Shown: positions 9,045-17,530, counted from the stretch's first letter. The stretch is 35,114 bases of DNA from JALZDI01 sp965653225 (GCA_965653225.1 CBFGZI010000029.1:1-35114); one strand, 5' to 3'. Translations and numbers: made by a program. Notes: generated from the letters alone by a model not told the origin.

Positions 9045-10124
9045 CTACTTGTCGTCGTCGCCGCGGATGAAGGCCTCCACGAGCGCGCGACCCTCGTCGT
9101 CGGGGCGCTGCACGGGCGGCGACTTCATCAGGTACGACGACGCCGACAGGATCGGGCCCCCGAGGCCGCGGTCCTTCGCGATCTTCGCCGCCCGGATCGC
9201 GTCGATGATGATGCCCGCCGAGTTGGGGGAGTCCCAGACCTCGAGCTTGTACTCCAGGTTCAGCGGCACGTCACCGAAGGCGCGACCCTCCAGCCGGACG
9301 TAGGCCCACTTGCGGTCGTCGAGCCACTGCACGTAGTCGGACGGGCCGATGTGCACGTTGCGCGCGCCGAGGTCGTGGGACAGGTTGCTGGTGACCGCCC
9401 GGGTCTTCGACACCTTCTTGGACTCCAGCCGCTCACGCTCGAGCATGTTCTTGAAGTCCATGTTGCCGCCGACGTTGAGCTGGTAGGTGCGGTCCAGGAC
9501 CACGCCGCGGTCCTGGAACAGCCGGGCCAGCACCCGGTGGGTGATGGTGGCGCCCACCTGCGACTTGATGTCGTCGCCGATGATCGGCACCCCCGCCTTC
9601 TCGAACTTGGCCGCCCACTCCGGGTCGGAGGCGATGAACACCGGCAGCGCGTTGACGAACGCGACGCCGGCGTCGATGGCGCACTGGGCGTAGAACTTGT
9701 CGGCCTGCTCCGAGCCCACCGGCAGGTAGGACACCAGCACGTCGACCTCGGCGTCCTTGAGCACCTGAACGACGTCGACCGGCTCGGTGTCGTCCTCCTC
9801 GATCGTCTCGCGGTAGTAGCGGCCGAGACCGTCGAGCGTGTGGCCGCGCTGCACGGGGACGCCCAGCGGAGGCACGTCGCAGAACTTGATGGTGTTGTTC
9901 TCGCTGGCGATGATCGCCTCGGACAGGTCGAAGCCGACCTTCTTGGCGTCGACGTCGAACGCGGCGACGAACTGCACGTCACTGACGTGGTAGTCCCCGA
10001 AGGTCACATGCATGAGACCGGGGACGGAGCCGGCCGGGTCGGCGTCACGGTAGTAGTGGACTCCCTGGACCAGTGACGCCGCGCAGTTGCCCACGCCGAC
10101 GATGGCTACACGAACCGAACCCAT
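9045..10124 (-). CDS. ino1: Inositol-3-phosphate synthase
   Basis: A 359-residue enzyme converting glucose-6-phosphate to 1L-myo-inositol-3-phosphate with NAD+. It is the first step towards phosphatidylinositol and mycothiol in actinobacteria. The N-terminus MGSVRVAIVGVGNCAASLVQ is a Rossmann dinucleotide-binding motif. Further family blocks are GDDIKSQVGATITHRVLARL (near residue 180), LNVGGNMDFKNM and the lysine-bearing SKTRAVTSN. Length matches the short actinobacterial/archaeal type rather than the ~500-residue eukaryotic type. It starts 9 bases after the padR stop, so the two form an operon and PadR is the likely controller. Confidence 0.95.
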   Translation of the reverse strand: MGSVRVAIVGVGNCAASLVQGVHYYRDADPAGSVPGLMHVTFGDYHVSDVQFVAAFDVDAKKVGFDLSEAIIASENNTIKFCDVPPLGVPVQRGHTLDGLGRYYRETIEEDDTEPVDVVQVLKDAEVDVLVSYLPVGSEQADKFYAQCAIDAGVAFVNALPVFIASDPEWAAKFEKAGVPIIGDDIKSQVGATITHRVLARLFQDRGVVLDRTYQLNVGGNMDFKNMLERERLESKKVSKTRAVTSNLSHDLGARNVHIGPSDYVQWLDDRKWAYVRLEGRAFGDVPLNLEYKLEVWDSPNSAGIIIDAIRAAKIAKDRGLGGPILSASSYLMKSPPVQRPDDEGRALVEAFIRGDDDK

Positions 10125-10133
10125 CGGGTCTCC

Positions 10134-10832
10134 TCATTCCTCACGGTTTTCACGGGTACGACGGACGGTCGGGGCATGCCGCGACCGCTCGTCGTCGATC
10201 AGGTCTTTCAGCCAGGACACCTCGCGCTCGACCGACTCGAGCCCGTGGCGCTGGAGCTCGAGGGTGTAGGCGTCGACGCGCTCGCGGCTGCGCGCGAACG
10301 ACCCGCGCAGGCGCTCGAGCCGCTCCTCCATCCGGGTGCGTCGGCCCTCGAGGATGCGCATGCGCGTCTCGACGTCGGTCTTGGCGAAGAACGCGAAGTG
10401 CACCCCGAAGCTGTCGTCCTCCCAGGACGAAGGGCCGCCCTGGGTCATCAGGTTCTCGAACCGCTCCTTGCCCTCGGCGGTGAGCTTGTAGACGATCTTC
10501 GCTCGCCGTCCGGTGGCGGTCTTGGCGGTCGCCGCGGACCGCACGCCCGAGCGGCTGCTCGCGGTGCGACCGGGCCGGGTGCCCGCCGACCGTCCGCCGG
10601 CGCCGCCATCGCCGGCGTCCGCAGCAGCGTCCTCCTCGCCGGGAGGGACGTCCTCGGTGAGCCAGCCCGCACGGCGCATCTGCTTCAGAGCGGGGTAGAG
10701 CGAGCCGTACGACAGCACCCGCCCCCAGCCCAGCAGTGCCGACACCCGCTTGCGCAGCTCGTAGCCGTGCATCGGCGACTCGTGCAGCAGCCCGAGCACC
10801 GCGAGCTCGACGGCACCACCGCGCTTGGCCAC
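10134..10832 (-). CDS. PadR family transcriptional regulator
   Basis: A 232-residue regulator starting at the GTG at 10832, preceded by a GAGG Shine-Dalgarno. The winged-helix domain is clear (ELAVLGLLHESPMHGYELRKRV, then SYGSLYPALKQMRRAGWLTE). It is interrupted by a ~45-residue low-complexity Ala/Gly/Arg/Ser insert (about 65-108) where the wing loop should be, and then resumes with GRRAKIVYKLTAEGKERF. A helical dimerisation region follows, rich in Arg/Glu (residues ~145-215), as in Vir-C-type PadR proteins. Sitting directly upstream of ino1, it probably controls that gene and itself through the operator at 10901-10919. The inducer is unknown. The frame remains open far upstream to 11348, but that part lacks any domain. 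Confidence 0.9.
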   Translation of the reverse strand: MAKRGGAVELAVLGLLHESPMHGYELRKRVSALLGWGRVLSYGSLYPALKQMRRAGWLTEDVPPGEEDAAADAGDGGAGGRSAGTRPGRTASSRSGVRSAATAKTATGRRAKIVYKLTAEGKERFENLMTQGGPSSWEDDSFGVHFAFFAKTDVETRMRILEGRRTRMEERLERLRGSFARSRERVDAYTLELQRHGLESVEREVSWLKDLIDDERSRHAPTVRRTRENREE

Positions 10833-11272
10833 GGGAGGTCCTCTCGTCCGGTAGGGGCTGCTCGGAGGTACGGTTTGCGACGCAACGATGCATCGACCGC
10901 ACGTATCGAAATGATACATCGGGTCGACAACCAGGTGTCCGGGACATGTCCGGCGCACGGCGCCGACGTCAATGCACGGCCGCGCTGCCGAAGCCGTACC
11001 GGACAGCTCCCGCGCCGGCGACGGTGCGGTGCTGACGCCGTGCCACGGTCGCGTTACCCACCGTCGCCGCAGTGGCCTGCAGGTGACTCCCTCGGCGTGA
11101 GGAGGCTCACGACCGTCGCGCTCGGTGGGTGCTCGGATTCCCCCGCGCGTGCTCGACCCCTTACCCTCACTTGCTGGACAAGTGGGCCTCGCACCCGGCC
11201 AGCCGCCGTCCCCGGTGGTCGTCTGCGCGTGCGGTGCCGACCCGGTAGATGGTGCAGGAGAGAGACGACACG
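10833..11272. other. 440-base divergent intergenic region, padR-ino1 / PBP
   Basis: This gap holds the PadR operator, CGATGCATCG (10886-10895), the palindrome GGACATGTCC (10942-10951), and the inverted repeat CACTTG-N5-CAAGTG (11168-11184) preceded by a -10-like TACCCT (11162-11167). The PBP Shine-Dalgarno GGAGAG is at 11257-11262. No convincing coding frame is seen. Confidence 0.5.
10901..10919. promoter_or_regulatory. Candidate PadR operator
   Basis: The inverted repeat ACGTATC-GAAAT-GATACAT has one mismatch in 7-base arms. It ends with the ATGT / ACGT half-sites typical of PadR targets (known consensus ATGT-N8-ACAT; spacing here is longer). It lies 69 bases before the padR GTG. A second palindrome, CGATGCATCG, is at 10886-10895. 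Autoregulation of padR-ino1 is inferred. Confidence 0.6.
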
Positions 11273-13573
11273 ATGCCCGGAGCCCGTAAACGCGACGTGC
11301 GCGCCGAGCGCGCCGAGCTCGACGCGCGCACGGGACGGTCGTCCACACCGAGAAGGGGACGGTCGTCCACAGCGCGAAAGGGACGGTCGTCGATACCGCG
11401 GAGGGTGCTGCGCTGGCTCCTGCTGCTCGGTCTGTTCGGGTTCATCCTCGGCGCGGGCACGTTCGCGCTGGCCTACACCCTCATCGACCTGCCCAGCCCG
11501 AACGAGGCGTTCCAGGCTCAGACCACCAAGGTCTTCTACTCCGACGGCAAGCACAAGATCGGCACCTTCGACATCCAGAACCGTGACTCGATCCCGTTGT
11601 CGAAGGTTCCGCAGCACGTGCAGGACGCGGTGGTCGCCGCGGAGAACCGCGACTTCTGGACCGATAAGGGCATCGACCCCACCGGGATCATGCGGGCGGC
11701 GTACTCCAACCTGCGCGGCGGCTCGACGCAGGGCGCATCGACCATCACCCAGCAGTACGTCAAGAACCTGTACCTGACCCAGGAGCAGACCTACAGCCGC
11801 AAGTTCAAAGAGATCATCCTGGCGATCAAGGTCGACCAGCAGCTGACGAAGGACCAGATCCTTCAGGGCTACCTCAACACGATCTACTTCGGCCGCGGCG
11901 CCTACGGCATCCAGGCGGCGGCGCACGCCTTCTTCAACGAGCCGGCCAAGCAGCTCACCGTCCGTCAGGGTGCGGTGCTGGCCGCGATCCTCAACAGCCC
12001 CGGCGGGCTCGACCCGGCTCTCGACAAGGACAACCGGCCCGAGCTGCTGTCGCGCTACCAGTACGTGCTCGGCGGTATGGCCGACATGGGCACGCTGCCC
12101 GCGGCCAAGGCCGAGAAGCTGGGGCGGCACCTGCCGAAGCTGGCCGAGTACGCCGACACCGGCAACAGCCTGGCCGGGCAGAAGGGCTTCATGCTCGACC
12201 TGGTGAAGGACAAGCTCGCAGAGCAGGGCTTCACCAACGACGAGATCTACGGCGGCGGCCTCAAGGTCGTCACCACCTTCGACTGGCAGGCGCAGCAGGC
12301 CGCGCAGGCCGCTGTGCGCGACGTGGCTCCGGACGGTCTCAAGGACCTGCACATCGGCATCGCCTCCGTCGAACCGGGCACCGGCGCGCTGCGGGCCATG
12401 TACGGCGGGCGCAACTACATCCAGAGCCAGCTGAACTGGGCGACGCTGGGCGGCCAGCCCGGCTCCTCGTTCAAGGCGTTCGCGCTCGCCGCGGGTCTGC
12501 GGGCCGGGTTCACGTTGGACGACTCCTACTTCGACGGCGACTCGCCGTACGACCTGCCCGTCGGCGGAGAGGTCGAGAACCAGGGCAACGAGGACTACGG
12601 CCCGGTGTCACTGCAGGAGGCGACCACGCGGTCGATCAACACCGCCTACGTCGACATGACCCTGCAGATGCACCACGGCCCGGAGAAGGTGATCCGGGCG
12701 GCCAAGGACGCGGGCGTCAACCAGGACCCCGACGACCCGCTGCAGCCGGTCGGCGGTGTCGCGCTGGGCGCCTACAACATCCCGGCTGTCGAGATGGCCG
12801 AGGGCTACGCGACCTTCGCCGACAACGGCGAGCAGGCCGACTGGTACGTCCTGCAGAAGGTCACCGACTCCAACGGCACGGTGCGGCTCAGGCACAAGCA
12901 GCAGACCAAACGCGCCTTCTCACCGGCGGTCGCCTCGAACGTGACCGCGGGCCTGCGCCAGGTCGTGGACGACCCGAACGGCACCGGCTACTCGAGCCTG
13001 CTGCCGTTCCCCCGTCCGGCCGCGGGCAAGACGGGCACCGCGACCAACGACGCCGGTGAGGTGTCGTCGTCGTGGTTCGTCGGCTACACGCCCCAGCTGG
13101 CGACAGCGGTGATGTACGTGCGCGGCGACGGCAACGACGACCTGCGCGGCTACCTCAACCCGTTCTACGGCGGCGAGTACCCCGCGCAGACCTGGACCGC
13201 GATGATGACCGAGGCCCTGAAGGGCAAGCCGATCGAAGGGTTCCCGGACCCGGTCAACCTCCAGGAGCTGCTCCAGTCGACGGTGTCACCGTCGCCGACA
13301 CCGACGTACACGCCGACGCCGACGCCGACCGAGACGCCGACGGAGCAGCCGACGCCCACCGAGAAGCCGAGCCCGACGGAGCAGCCGACGCCCACCGAGC
13401 AGCCGAGCCCGACGAGCGAGCCATCTCCTCAGCCGAGCTCGCAGCCCTCGCCGTCCAACGAGCCGTGCCTGCCGCCCCTGTGCAACGGAAACGGCGGTGG
13501 CGGCGGCCACGGCAACGGGAACGGCAACGGCGCCGCCTCCAGCCCGTCCAGCTCGAGCTCACCCAGCGGCTAG
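11273..13573 (+). CDS. ponA: Class A penicillin-binding protein (transglycosylase/transpeptidase)
   Basis: A bifunctional peptidoglycan synthase of 766 residues. A basic cytoplasmic tail with three 8-residue repeats (GRSSTPRR type) precedes one membrane helix (LLLLGLFGFILGAGTFALAY). The GT51 domain shows AAENRDFW with the catalytic Glu (near residue 124) and STITQQYVKNLYL. The transpeptidase domain has SSFK (active Ser near 397), SIN (near 454) and KTGT (near 586). The last ~110 residues are a Pro/Thr/Glu-rich tail ending in Gly/Asn and Ser runs, likely threading the wall. The ATG at 11273 has GGAGAG ten bases upstream; an earlier in-frame ATG at 11249 has no such site. The glycosyltransferase gene follows after 3 bases. 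Confidence 0.95.
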   Translation: MPGARKRDVRAERAELDARTGRSSTPRRGRSSTARKGRSSIPRRVLRWLLLLGLFGFILGAGTFALAYTLIDLPSPNEAFQAQTTKVFYSDGKHKIGTFDIQNRDSIPLSKVPQHVQDAVVAAENRDFWTDKGIDPTGIMRAAYSNLRGGSTQGASTITQQYVKNLYLTQEQTYSRKFKEIILAIKVDQQLTKDQILQGYLNTIYFGRGAYGIQAAAHAFFNEPAKQLTVRQGAVLAAILNSPGGLDPALDKDNRPELLSRYQYVLGGMADMGTLPAAKAEKLGRHLPKLAEYADTGNSLAGQKGFMLDLVKDKLAEQGFTNDEIYGGGLKVVTTFDWQAQQAAQAAVRDVAPDGLKDLHIGIASVEPGTGALRAMYGGRNYIQSQLNWATLGGQPGSSFKAFALAAGLRAGFTLDDSYFDGDSPYDLPVGGEVENQGNEDYGPVSLQEATTRSINTAYVDMTLQMHHGPEKVIRAAKDAGVNQDPDDPLQPVGGVALGAYNIPAVEMAEGYATFADNGEQADWYVLQKVTDSNGTVRLRHKQQTKRAFSPAVASNVTAGLRQVVDDPNGTGYSSLLPFPRPAAGKTGTATNDAGEVSSSWFVGYTPQLATAVMYVRGDGNDDLRGYLNPFYGGEYPAQTWTAMMTEALKGKPIEGFPDPVNLQELLQSTVSPSPTPTYTPTPTPTETPTEQPTPTEKPSPTEQPTPTEQPSPTSEPSPQPSSQPSPSNEPCLPPLCNGNGGGGGHGNGNGNGAASSPSSSSSPSG
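11332..11403 (+). repeat. 24-bp tandem repeat, three copies, in PBP N-terminus
   Basis: GGGACGGTCGTC recurs at 11332, 11356 and 11380, exactly 24 bases apart. It encodes GRSSTPRR, GRSSTARK and GRSSIPRR in the cytoplasmic tail, each a basic Ser-rich unit. Confidence 0.85.
13285..13440 (+). repeat. Pro/Thr-rich coding repeats in PBP C-terminus
   Basis: Imperfect repeats of CCGACGCCCACCGAG and CCGAGCCCGACG encode (E)QPTPTEKPSPTEQPTPT-type units. They are in frame and part of the surface tail; they are not a CRISPR array because spacing and spacers are absent. Confidence 0.75.
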
Positions 13574-13576
13574 CCA

Positions 13577-15031
13577 GTGCCGCAGCGGTGTACCGGCCGG
13601 CCGGCCCCCGAGGTGGTCGCGCCGACGCATGAGGACCCTCTGGTCCAGACCCTGAGCCCGGTCGTCGGCGGTCCCCGAGGCGCGCACGCCGGCCGTTCCT
13701 GGTGGACACCGCTGCGCGTGCTGCTGGTGATGGTCACGCTGACCTTCGCGCTCGGCATGGTGCAGAAGGCACCCTGTGCTGCGGACGCGTGGCAGAACGG
13801 CACGGTCCGCTATACCCAGATGTGCTACAGCGACATCCCGTACCTCTACTCCGGGCGCGGGTTCGCCGAGCAGATACCGCCCTACGCCAACAACGGCGGG
13901 CGGTACGAGTACCTGGAGTACCCGGTGCTCACCGGCGCGTTCGCATACGGCGCTGCGGTGGTGACGCACACGCTGTTCGGGCGGCCCGACACCGCGGGCG
14001 AGTCGGTGGCCCAGGTGGCGTCCAACCCGAAGGTGCGCAGCAACATCGTCCCGTACACGATGGTCAACGCCGTCATGCTGTTCGCGTGCGCACTGGTGGC
14101 GGTGTGGGCGCTGGCCGGCGTCCACCGGCGACGACCGTGGGACGCGGCCCTGTTCGCGCTCGCGCCCGCGCTGCCGCTGGCCGCGCTGATCAACTGGGAC
14201 CTGCTGGTGGTGGCGCTGCTCGCCACCGCCCTGCTGGCCTGGTCGCGATCACGGCCGCTGCTCGCCGGAGTCCTGCTGGGGCTCGGGACCGCGGCCAAGC
14301 TGTTCCCGCTGTTCGTGCTCGGCCCGCTGTTCGTGCTGTGCCTGCGCGCACGACGCATGCGCGAGTTCTGGCTGGCGCTGGCCGGGGCCGCGGTCGCATG
14401 GCTGGCAACGAACCTGCCGGTCGCGCTGGCGAACTTCCCCGGCTGGGCGCGGTTCTGGAGCTTCAACGCCGAGCGGGGTCCGGACCTGGGCTCGCTCTGG
14501 TACGCCTGGACGCTCGCCGGGCACGAGGTGTCGGCGACGACGGTCAACGTGGGCTCGTGGGTGCTGTTCGCCGGTGCCTGCGGCGCGATCGCGATGCTGG
14601 GGCTGGCGGCGCCGCGCCGCCCGCGGGTGGCCCAGCTCGCGTTCCTGGTGGTCGCGGCGTTCCTGCTGGTGAACAAGGTCTACTCGCCGCAGTACGTGCT
14701 GTGGCTGCTGCCGCTGGCCGCGCTGGCCCGGCCGCGCTGGCGCGACCTGCTGATCTGGCAGGCCGGCGAGATCATCTACTTCGGCGCGATCTGGCTGCAG
14801 CTGTCCGGCGACCTCGCGCCCGCGGCCAGCGACGCGGTGCCGACGCCCTACGTGCTGGCGATCCTCGTCCGCGTCGCCGCGCAGCTGTGGCTGGTCGGCC
14901 TGGTGGTGCGCGACATCCTGCGGCCCTGGCACGACCCCGTACGTGCCGACGGCCTGACCGACGACCCCGCCGGAGGGGTCCTCGACCAGACCCCCGACCT
15001 GACCGGGGAGCCGGTCCTGTCCCCGCGGTGA
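13577..15031 (+). CDS. Polytopic glycosyltransferase, GT87 (DUF2029) type
   Basis: Up to 484 residues with about ten hydrophobic helices. The outer loop after helix 1 contains a Cys pair and an acidic motif (QMCYSDIPYLYSGRGF) followed by PPYANNGGRYEYLEYPVLTG, as in polyprenyl-phosphate-sugar-dependent GT-C mannosyltransferases of family GT87. Such enzymes transfer mannose or similar sugars from lipid donors on the outer face of the membrane; the acceptor is unknown. The start is uncertain: the GTG at 13577 lies 3 bases after the PBP stop, another in-frame GTG is at 13613, and membrane sequence begins only around residue 40. Coupling to the PBP gene suggests a cell-envelope role. Confidence 0.8.
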   Translation: MPQRCTGRPAPEVVAPTHEDPLVQTLSPVVGGPRGAHAGRSWWTPLRVLLVMVTLTFALGMVQKAPCAADAWQNGTVRYTQMCYSDIPYLYSGRGFAEQIPPYANNGGRYEYLEYPVLTGAFAYGAAVVTHTLFGRPDTAGESVAQVASNPKVRSNIVPYTMVNAVMLFACALVAVWALAGVHRRRPWDAALFALAPALPLAALINWDLLVVALLATALLAWSRSRPLLAGVLLGLGTAAKLFPLFVLGPLFVLCLRARRMREFWLALAGAAVAWLATNLPVALANFPGWARFWSFNAERGPDLGSLWYAWTLAGHEVSATTVNVGSWVLFAGACGAIAMLGLAAPRRPRVAQLAFLVVAAFLLVNKVYSPQYVLWLLPLAALARPRWRDLLIWQAGEIIYFGAIWLQLSGDLAPAASDAVPTPYVLAILVRVAAQLWLVGLVVRDILRPWHDPVRADGLTDDPAGGVLDQTPDLTGEPVLSPR

Positions 15032-15087
15032 CGCGGCCTCAGACTGTGGTGGGGCGTCAGCGCGTCGCCGCCCGAGTGAAGACGAAC

Positions 15088-15217
15088 TGACGCGTCACGC
15101 GTGAACGGTGGGGGTGAGGCATTCACGCGATGCGGTGGGGCGTCAATTTGTCGCGTCCGGGGTGCAGATAGTTTGACGCGTCACGAGGTAAAGACCAAGA
15201 AACTTCGGCGCGTCACG
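15088..15217. repeat. Cluster of TGACGCGTCA palindromes in convergent gap
   Basis: The 209-base gap 15032-15240 has perfect TGACGCGTCA at 15088-15097 and 15174-15183 and GGCGCGTCAC at 15208-15217. The first overlaps a second palindrome TCACGCGTGA (15095-15104), making a 17-base double palindrome. Related GGGGCGTCA strings occur near 15051 and 15137. No gene is seen here. Confidence 0.7.
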
Positions 15218-15240
15218 AGTTTTGGGGGCGGGCTGTCGGG

Positions 15241-16302
15241 TCAGGAGACGACGACGCGGTCGAAGTGCGTCGTGGTGAACCGCACGTCCAGTCCGATCTC
15301 GTCGCCGACCGCGGGCACCGCGGTCCCGTCGGGCACGAACAGCATGCTCACCTGCATGTGCGGCGGCTCGACGAACCAGCGCTGCTTGCCACCGACCCGG
15401 AACGGCGACAGCGCCAGCCCGGCGGCGTCGAGACTGCCGCGGGCTGCGGTCACGGCCCGGGACCGCAGCGACGTCCCCGCGGTGGGCGCCTCGAGCCCGA
15501 CGCCGTGCGCGGTGCCGCCGGACACCACCAGCACGTGCCCGCTGCGGGGGAGTCGCCGCTGGCGGTAGCCGACACGGTCGCCGGCACCGACGGCGTGTAC
15601 GTCGAGCACGGTCGCGCGCGGGTACAGCGCCCCGCGGTCACCGAGCCACAGCGCGGTGCCGATGCGGGGCCGCAGCCGCACTCCGGGGTGCCGGCCGCCG
15701 ACGTCGGCGATCTCGGCGTCGCTCAGGTGCGAGACGTAGACCTGCCGGCCCACCCCGAGGTCGCGTGCGACCGCGAGCCAGCGCTCGGTCTCGGCCACGT
15801 GCGCGGGGGCGGCGCGCGCGGCCGACCGGCCGGTGGGCATCGGCAGGTGCAGTGCGAGGCCCTCGACCGTCACGCCGGACAGGTCCAGGCCGCGCAGGTC
15901 GTCCGGCGTCATCCCGTGGCGGCGCATGGAGGTCAGGCCCTCGAGCAGGACCCGCGGCCGGTCTGCCCGGCCGCTGCCGCCGGTCGCGGCCAGCGCCTTC
16001 AGGTCCTCGGCCCGGCCGACCGTGTGGACCAGGCGGCTGTCGTGCGGTGCCCGCGAGAACGGCCGCCACGGCGCGAGCACGAGCACGTCGCCGGGGAAGC
16101 GCTTCAGCGCCTCCGGCGCCTCGTCGTAGGTGCCCACCGCCATCTGGTCGCAGTCGAGCCACTCCGCCCGCCGGGCCAGCCGGGGCACGCCGAAGCCGTA
16201 TCCGTTGCCCTTGGCCACCGGCACGATGCCGGGATGGGCGTCGGTGACCACACGCAGGTGCGCGCGCCAGCGGTCGCCGTCGACGTACAGGCTGAGCGAC
16301 AT
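15241..16302 (-). CDS. Alanine racemase-fold PLP protein
   Basis: A 353-residue protein of the fold-type III PLP family. VPVAKGNGYGFG (27-38) carries the PLP lysine (K31), corresponding to the AVVKANAYGHG motif of alanine racemase. RPRIGTALWLG and GDRVGYRQRR lie where the family has its substrate-side block and catalytic tyrosine, and VGDEIGLDVRFTT matches the C-terminal domain. The usual IGYADG stretch is replaced by VSGGTAHGV, so it diverges from canonical Alr. It starts 13 bases after the femX stop, so co-expression is likely. Role inferred: racemising or supplying an amino acid for wall precursors; it may not be the housekeeping alanine racemase, and a non-racemising PLP protein is possible. 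Confidence 0.75.
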   Translation of the reverse strand: MSLSLYVDGDRWRAHLRVVTDAHPGIVPVAKGNGYGFGVPRLARRAEWLDCDQMAVGTYDEAPEALKRFPGDVLVLAPWRPFSRAPHDSRLVHTVGRAEDLKALAATGGSGRADRPRVLLEGLTSMRRHGMTPDDLRGLDLSGVTVEGLALHLPMPTGRSAARAAPAHVAETERWLAVARDLGVGRQVYVSHLSDAEIADVGGRHPGVRLRPRIGTALWLGDRGALYPRATVLDVHAVGAGDRVGYRQRRLPRSGHVLVVSGGTAHGVGLEAPTAGTSLRSRAVTAARGSLDAAGLALSPFRVGGKQRWFVEPPHMQVSMLFVPDGTAVPAVGDEIGLDVRFTTTHFDRVVVS

Positions 16303-16315
16303 CCCCGGCGGCCCG

Positions 16316-17452
16316 TCAGCGCCGGCGCATGTAGAGGTCGAACGCCTTGTACAGCAGCCGCGACACCGGCAGATCCCACTCGCCGACGTACTCGACCGCC
16401 TCGCCGCCGGTGCCGACCTTGAACTGGATCAGCCCGAAGTGCGAGTCGCTCTCGTCCAGGGTGTCGGTGATCCCGCGCAGGTCGTACACCGACGCCCCGG
16501 CGGCCAGCGCGTCCTGGATCATCCGCCACTGCACGGCGTTGGACCCGCGTACGTCGCGCTTCTCGGTGGTCGAGGCGCCGTAGGAGTACCACGTGTGGTC
16601 GCCCACCCGCACCCATGTGGTCGCGGCGACCAGGTCGCCCTCGTGGTGGGCCAGGTAGAGGCGGATGCGGTCGGGGTCCTCGGCCAGCAGCACCTCGAAC
16701 ATCTTCTGGAAGTACGACAGCGGCCGCGGAGTGAACCCGTCGCGCTTGGCGGTCTCGGCGTAGATGCGGTGGAACTCGGGTAGATCGTCAGGTCCTCCGC
16801 GCGTGACCTCGACGCCGCTCTTGGCCGCCTTCTTGATGTTGCGCCGCCACTGCTGGTTCATCGACGTCAGGACGTCGTCCTCGCCGCGGCCGGTGAGCGG
16901 GATCTGGAAGACGTACTGCGGCTGGCCGATGCTGAAGCCGTCCTCCGCGGCGAGCGGGCGCCAGCCGCCGCTGCGCAGCAGGTCGCGCACGTGGGTGCCG
17001 GTCGCGTCGGTGTTGTCGGCCGGCACGTCGCCGAGCCGGCGCGCGGTGCCGTCGGCGATGGCCTGCTTCACGGTGGCGGCGCTCCAGCGCCGGGTGACCA
17101 CCGGCGGGCCCATCCGGATCCCGAACGCCCCGCGCTCACGCAGGTGCTGCGTCATCGCGGCCAGCCAGGCCTCGAGGTCGTCGGCCGCCCAGTCGATGAC
17201 CGGGCCCTCGGGCAGGTAGGCCAGGTACCGCTTCAGCCGCGGCAGCTGCCGGTAGAGCACCAGCGCCGCGCCGACCAGCCGGCCTGCGCCGTCGTGCCAG
17301 CCGATCGACTCCCGGCGCCACTCGCTCTTGAGCACGCCCCACGCCGGTGTCTGCAGGAAGCTGGCGCTGTCGCGCGACTGCAGGAAGGCGAGGTGCTCGT
17401 CCGGGGAGATCTCGCGGACGGTGAGCGTGGAGGTGGTGGCCGGTGCAGTCAC
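16316..17452 (-). CDS. femX: FemX-type lipid II aminoacyltransferase (FemABX family)
   Basis: A 378-residue member of the FemABX family, which uses aminoacyl-tRNA to add the first bridge amino acid to the peptidoglycan precursor. The first GNAT half has FLQTPAWGVLKSEWRRESIGW and YLAYLPEGPVIDW. The second half includes NQQWRRNIKKAAKSGVEV, WYSYGAS and GSNAVQWRMIQDALAAGASVYDLRGI, the usual FemX signature region, and ends with VGEWDLPVSRLLYKAFDLYMRRR. The family member in Streptomyces coelicolor adds glycine; the amino acid here is inferred only from that relationship. The start is GTG, 7 bases after a TAGCCT -10-like box, so the message is probably leaderless. The alanine-racemase-like gene follows immediately. 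Confidence 0.9.
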   Translation of the reverse strand: MTAPATTSTLTVREISPDEHLAFLQSRDSASFLQTPAWGVLKSEWRRESIGWHDGAGRLVGAALVLYRQLPRLKRYLAYLPEGPVIDWAADDLEAWLAAMTQHLRERGAFGIRMGPPVVTRRWSAATVKQAIADGTARRLGDVPADNTDATGTHVRDLLRSGGWRPLAAEDGFSIGQPQYVFQIPLTGRGEDDVLTSMNQQWRRNIKKAAKSGVEVTRGGPDDLPEFHRIYAETAKRDGFTPRPLSYFQKMFEVLLAEDPDRIRLYLAHHEGDLVAATTWVRVGDHTWYSYGASTTEKRDVRGSNAVQWRMIQDALAAGASVYDLRGITDTLDESDSHFGLIQFKVGTGGEAVEYVGEWDLPVSRLLYKAFDLYMRRR

Positions 17453-17459
17453 GCGCGAC

Positions 17460-17465
17460 AGGCTA
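17460..17465 (-). promoter_or_regulatory. Candidate -10 box for femX (leaderless)
   Basis: TAGCCT on the minus strand ends 7 bases before the femX GTG, which would place the transcription start at or next to the start codon. No good -35 box is seen. The gene may also be read from the namZ transcript. Confidence 0.35.
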
Positions 17466-17530
17466 ACGTCCCGCCGGTCGCACGCCGCGCACGGCGCAGC
17501 CGGTGGGGGTCAGCGTGCCCCGGCCGCCGC

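Noticed and set aside
13285..13440. CRISPR-like repetition
   Set aside because: The repeats are imperfect, in frame and encode a Pro/Thr tail of the PBP; no regular spacers or cas genes are present.
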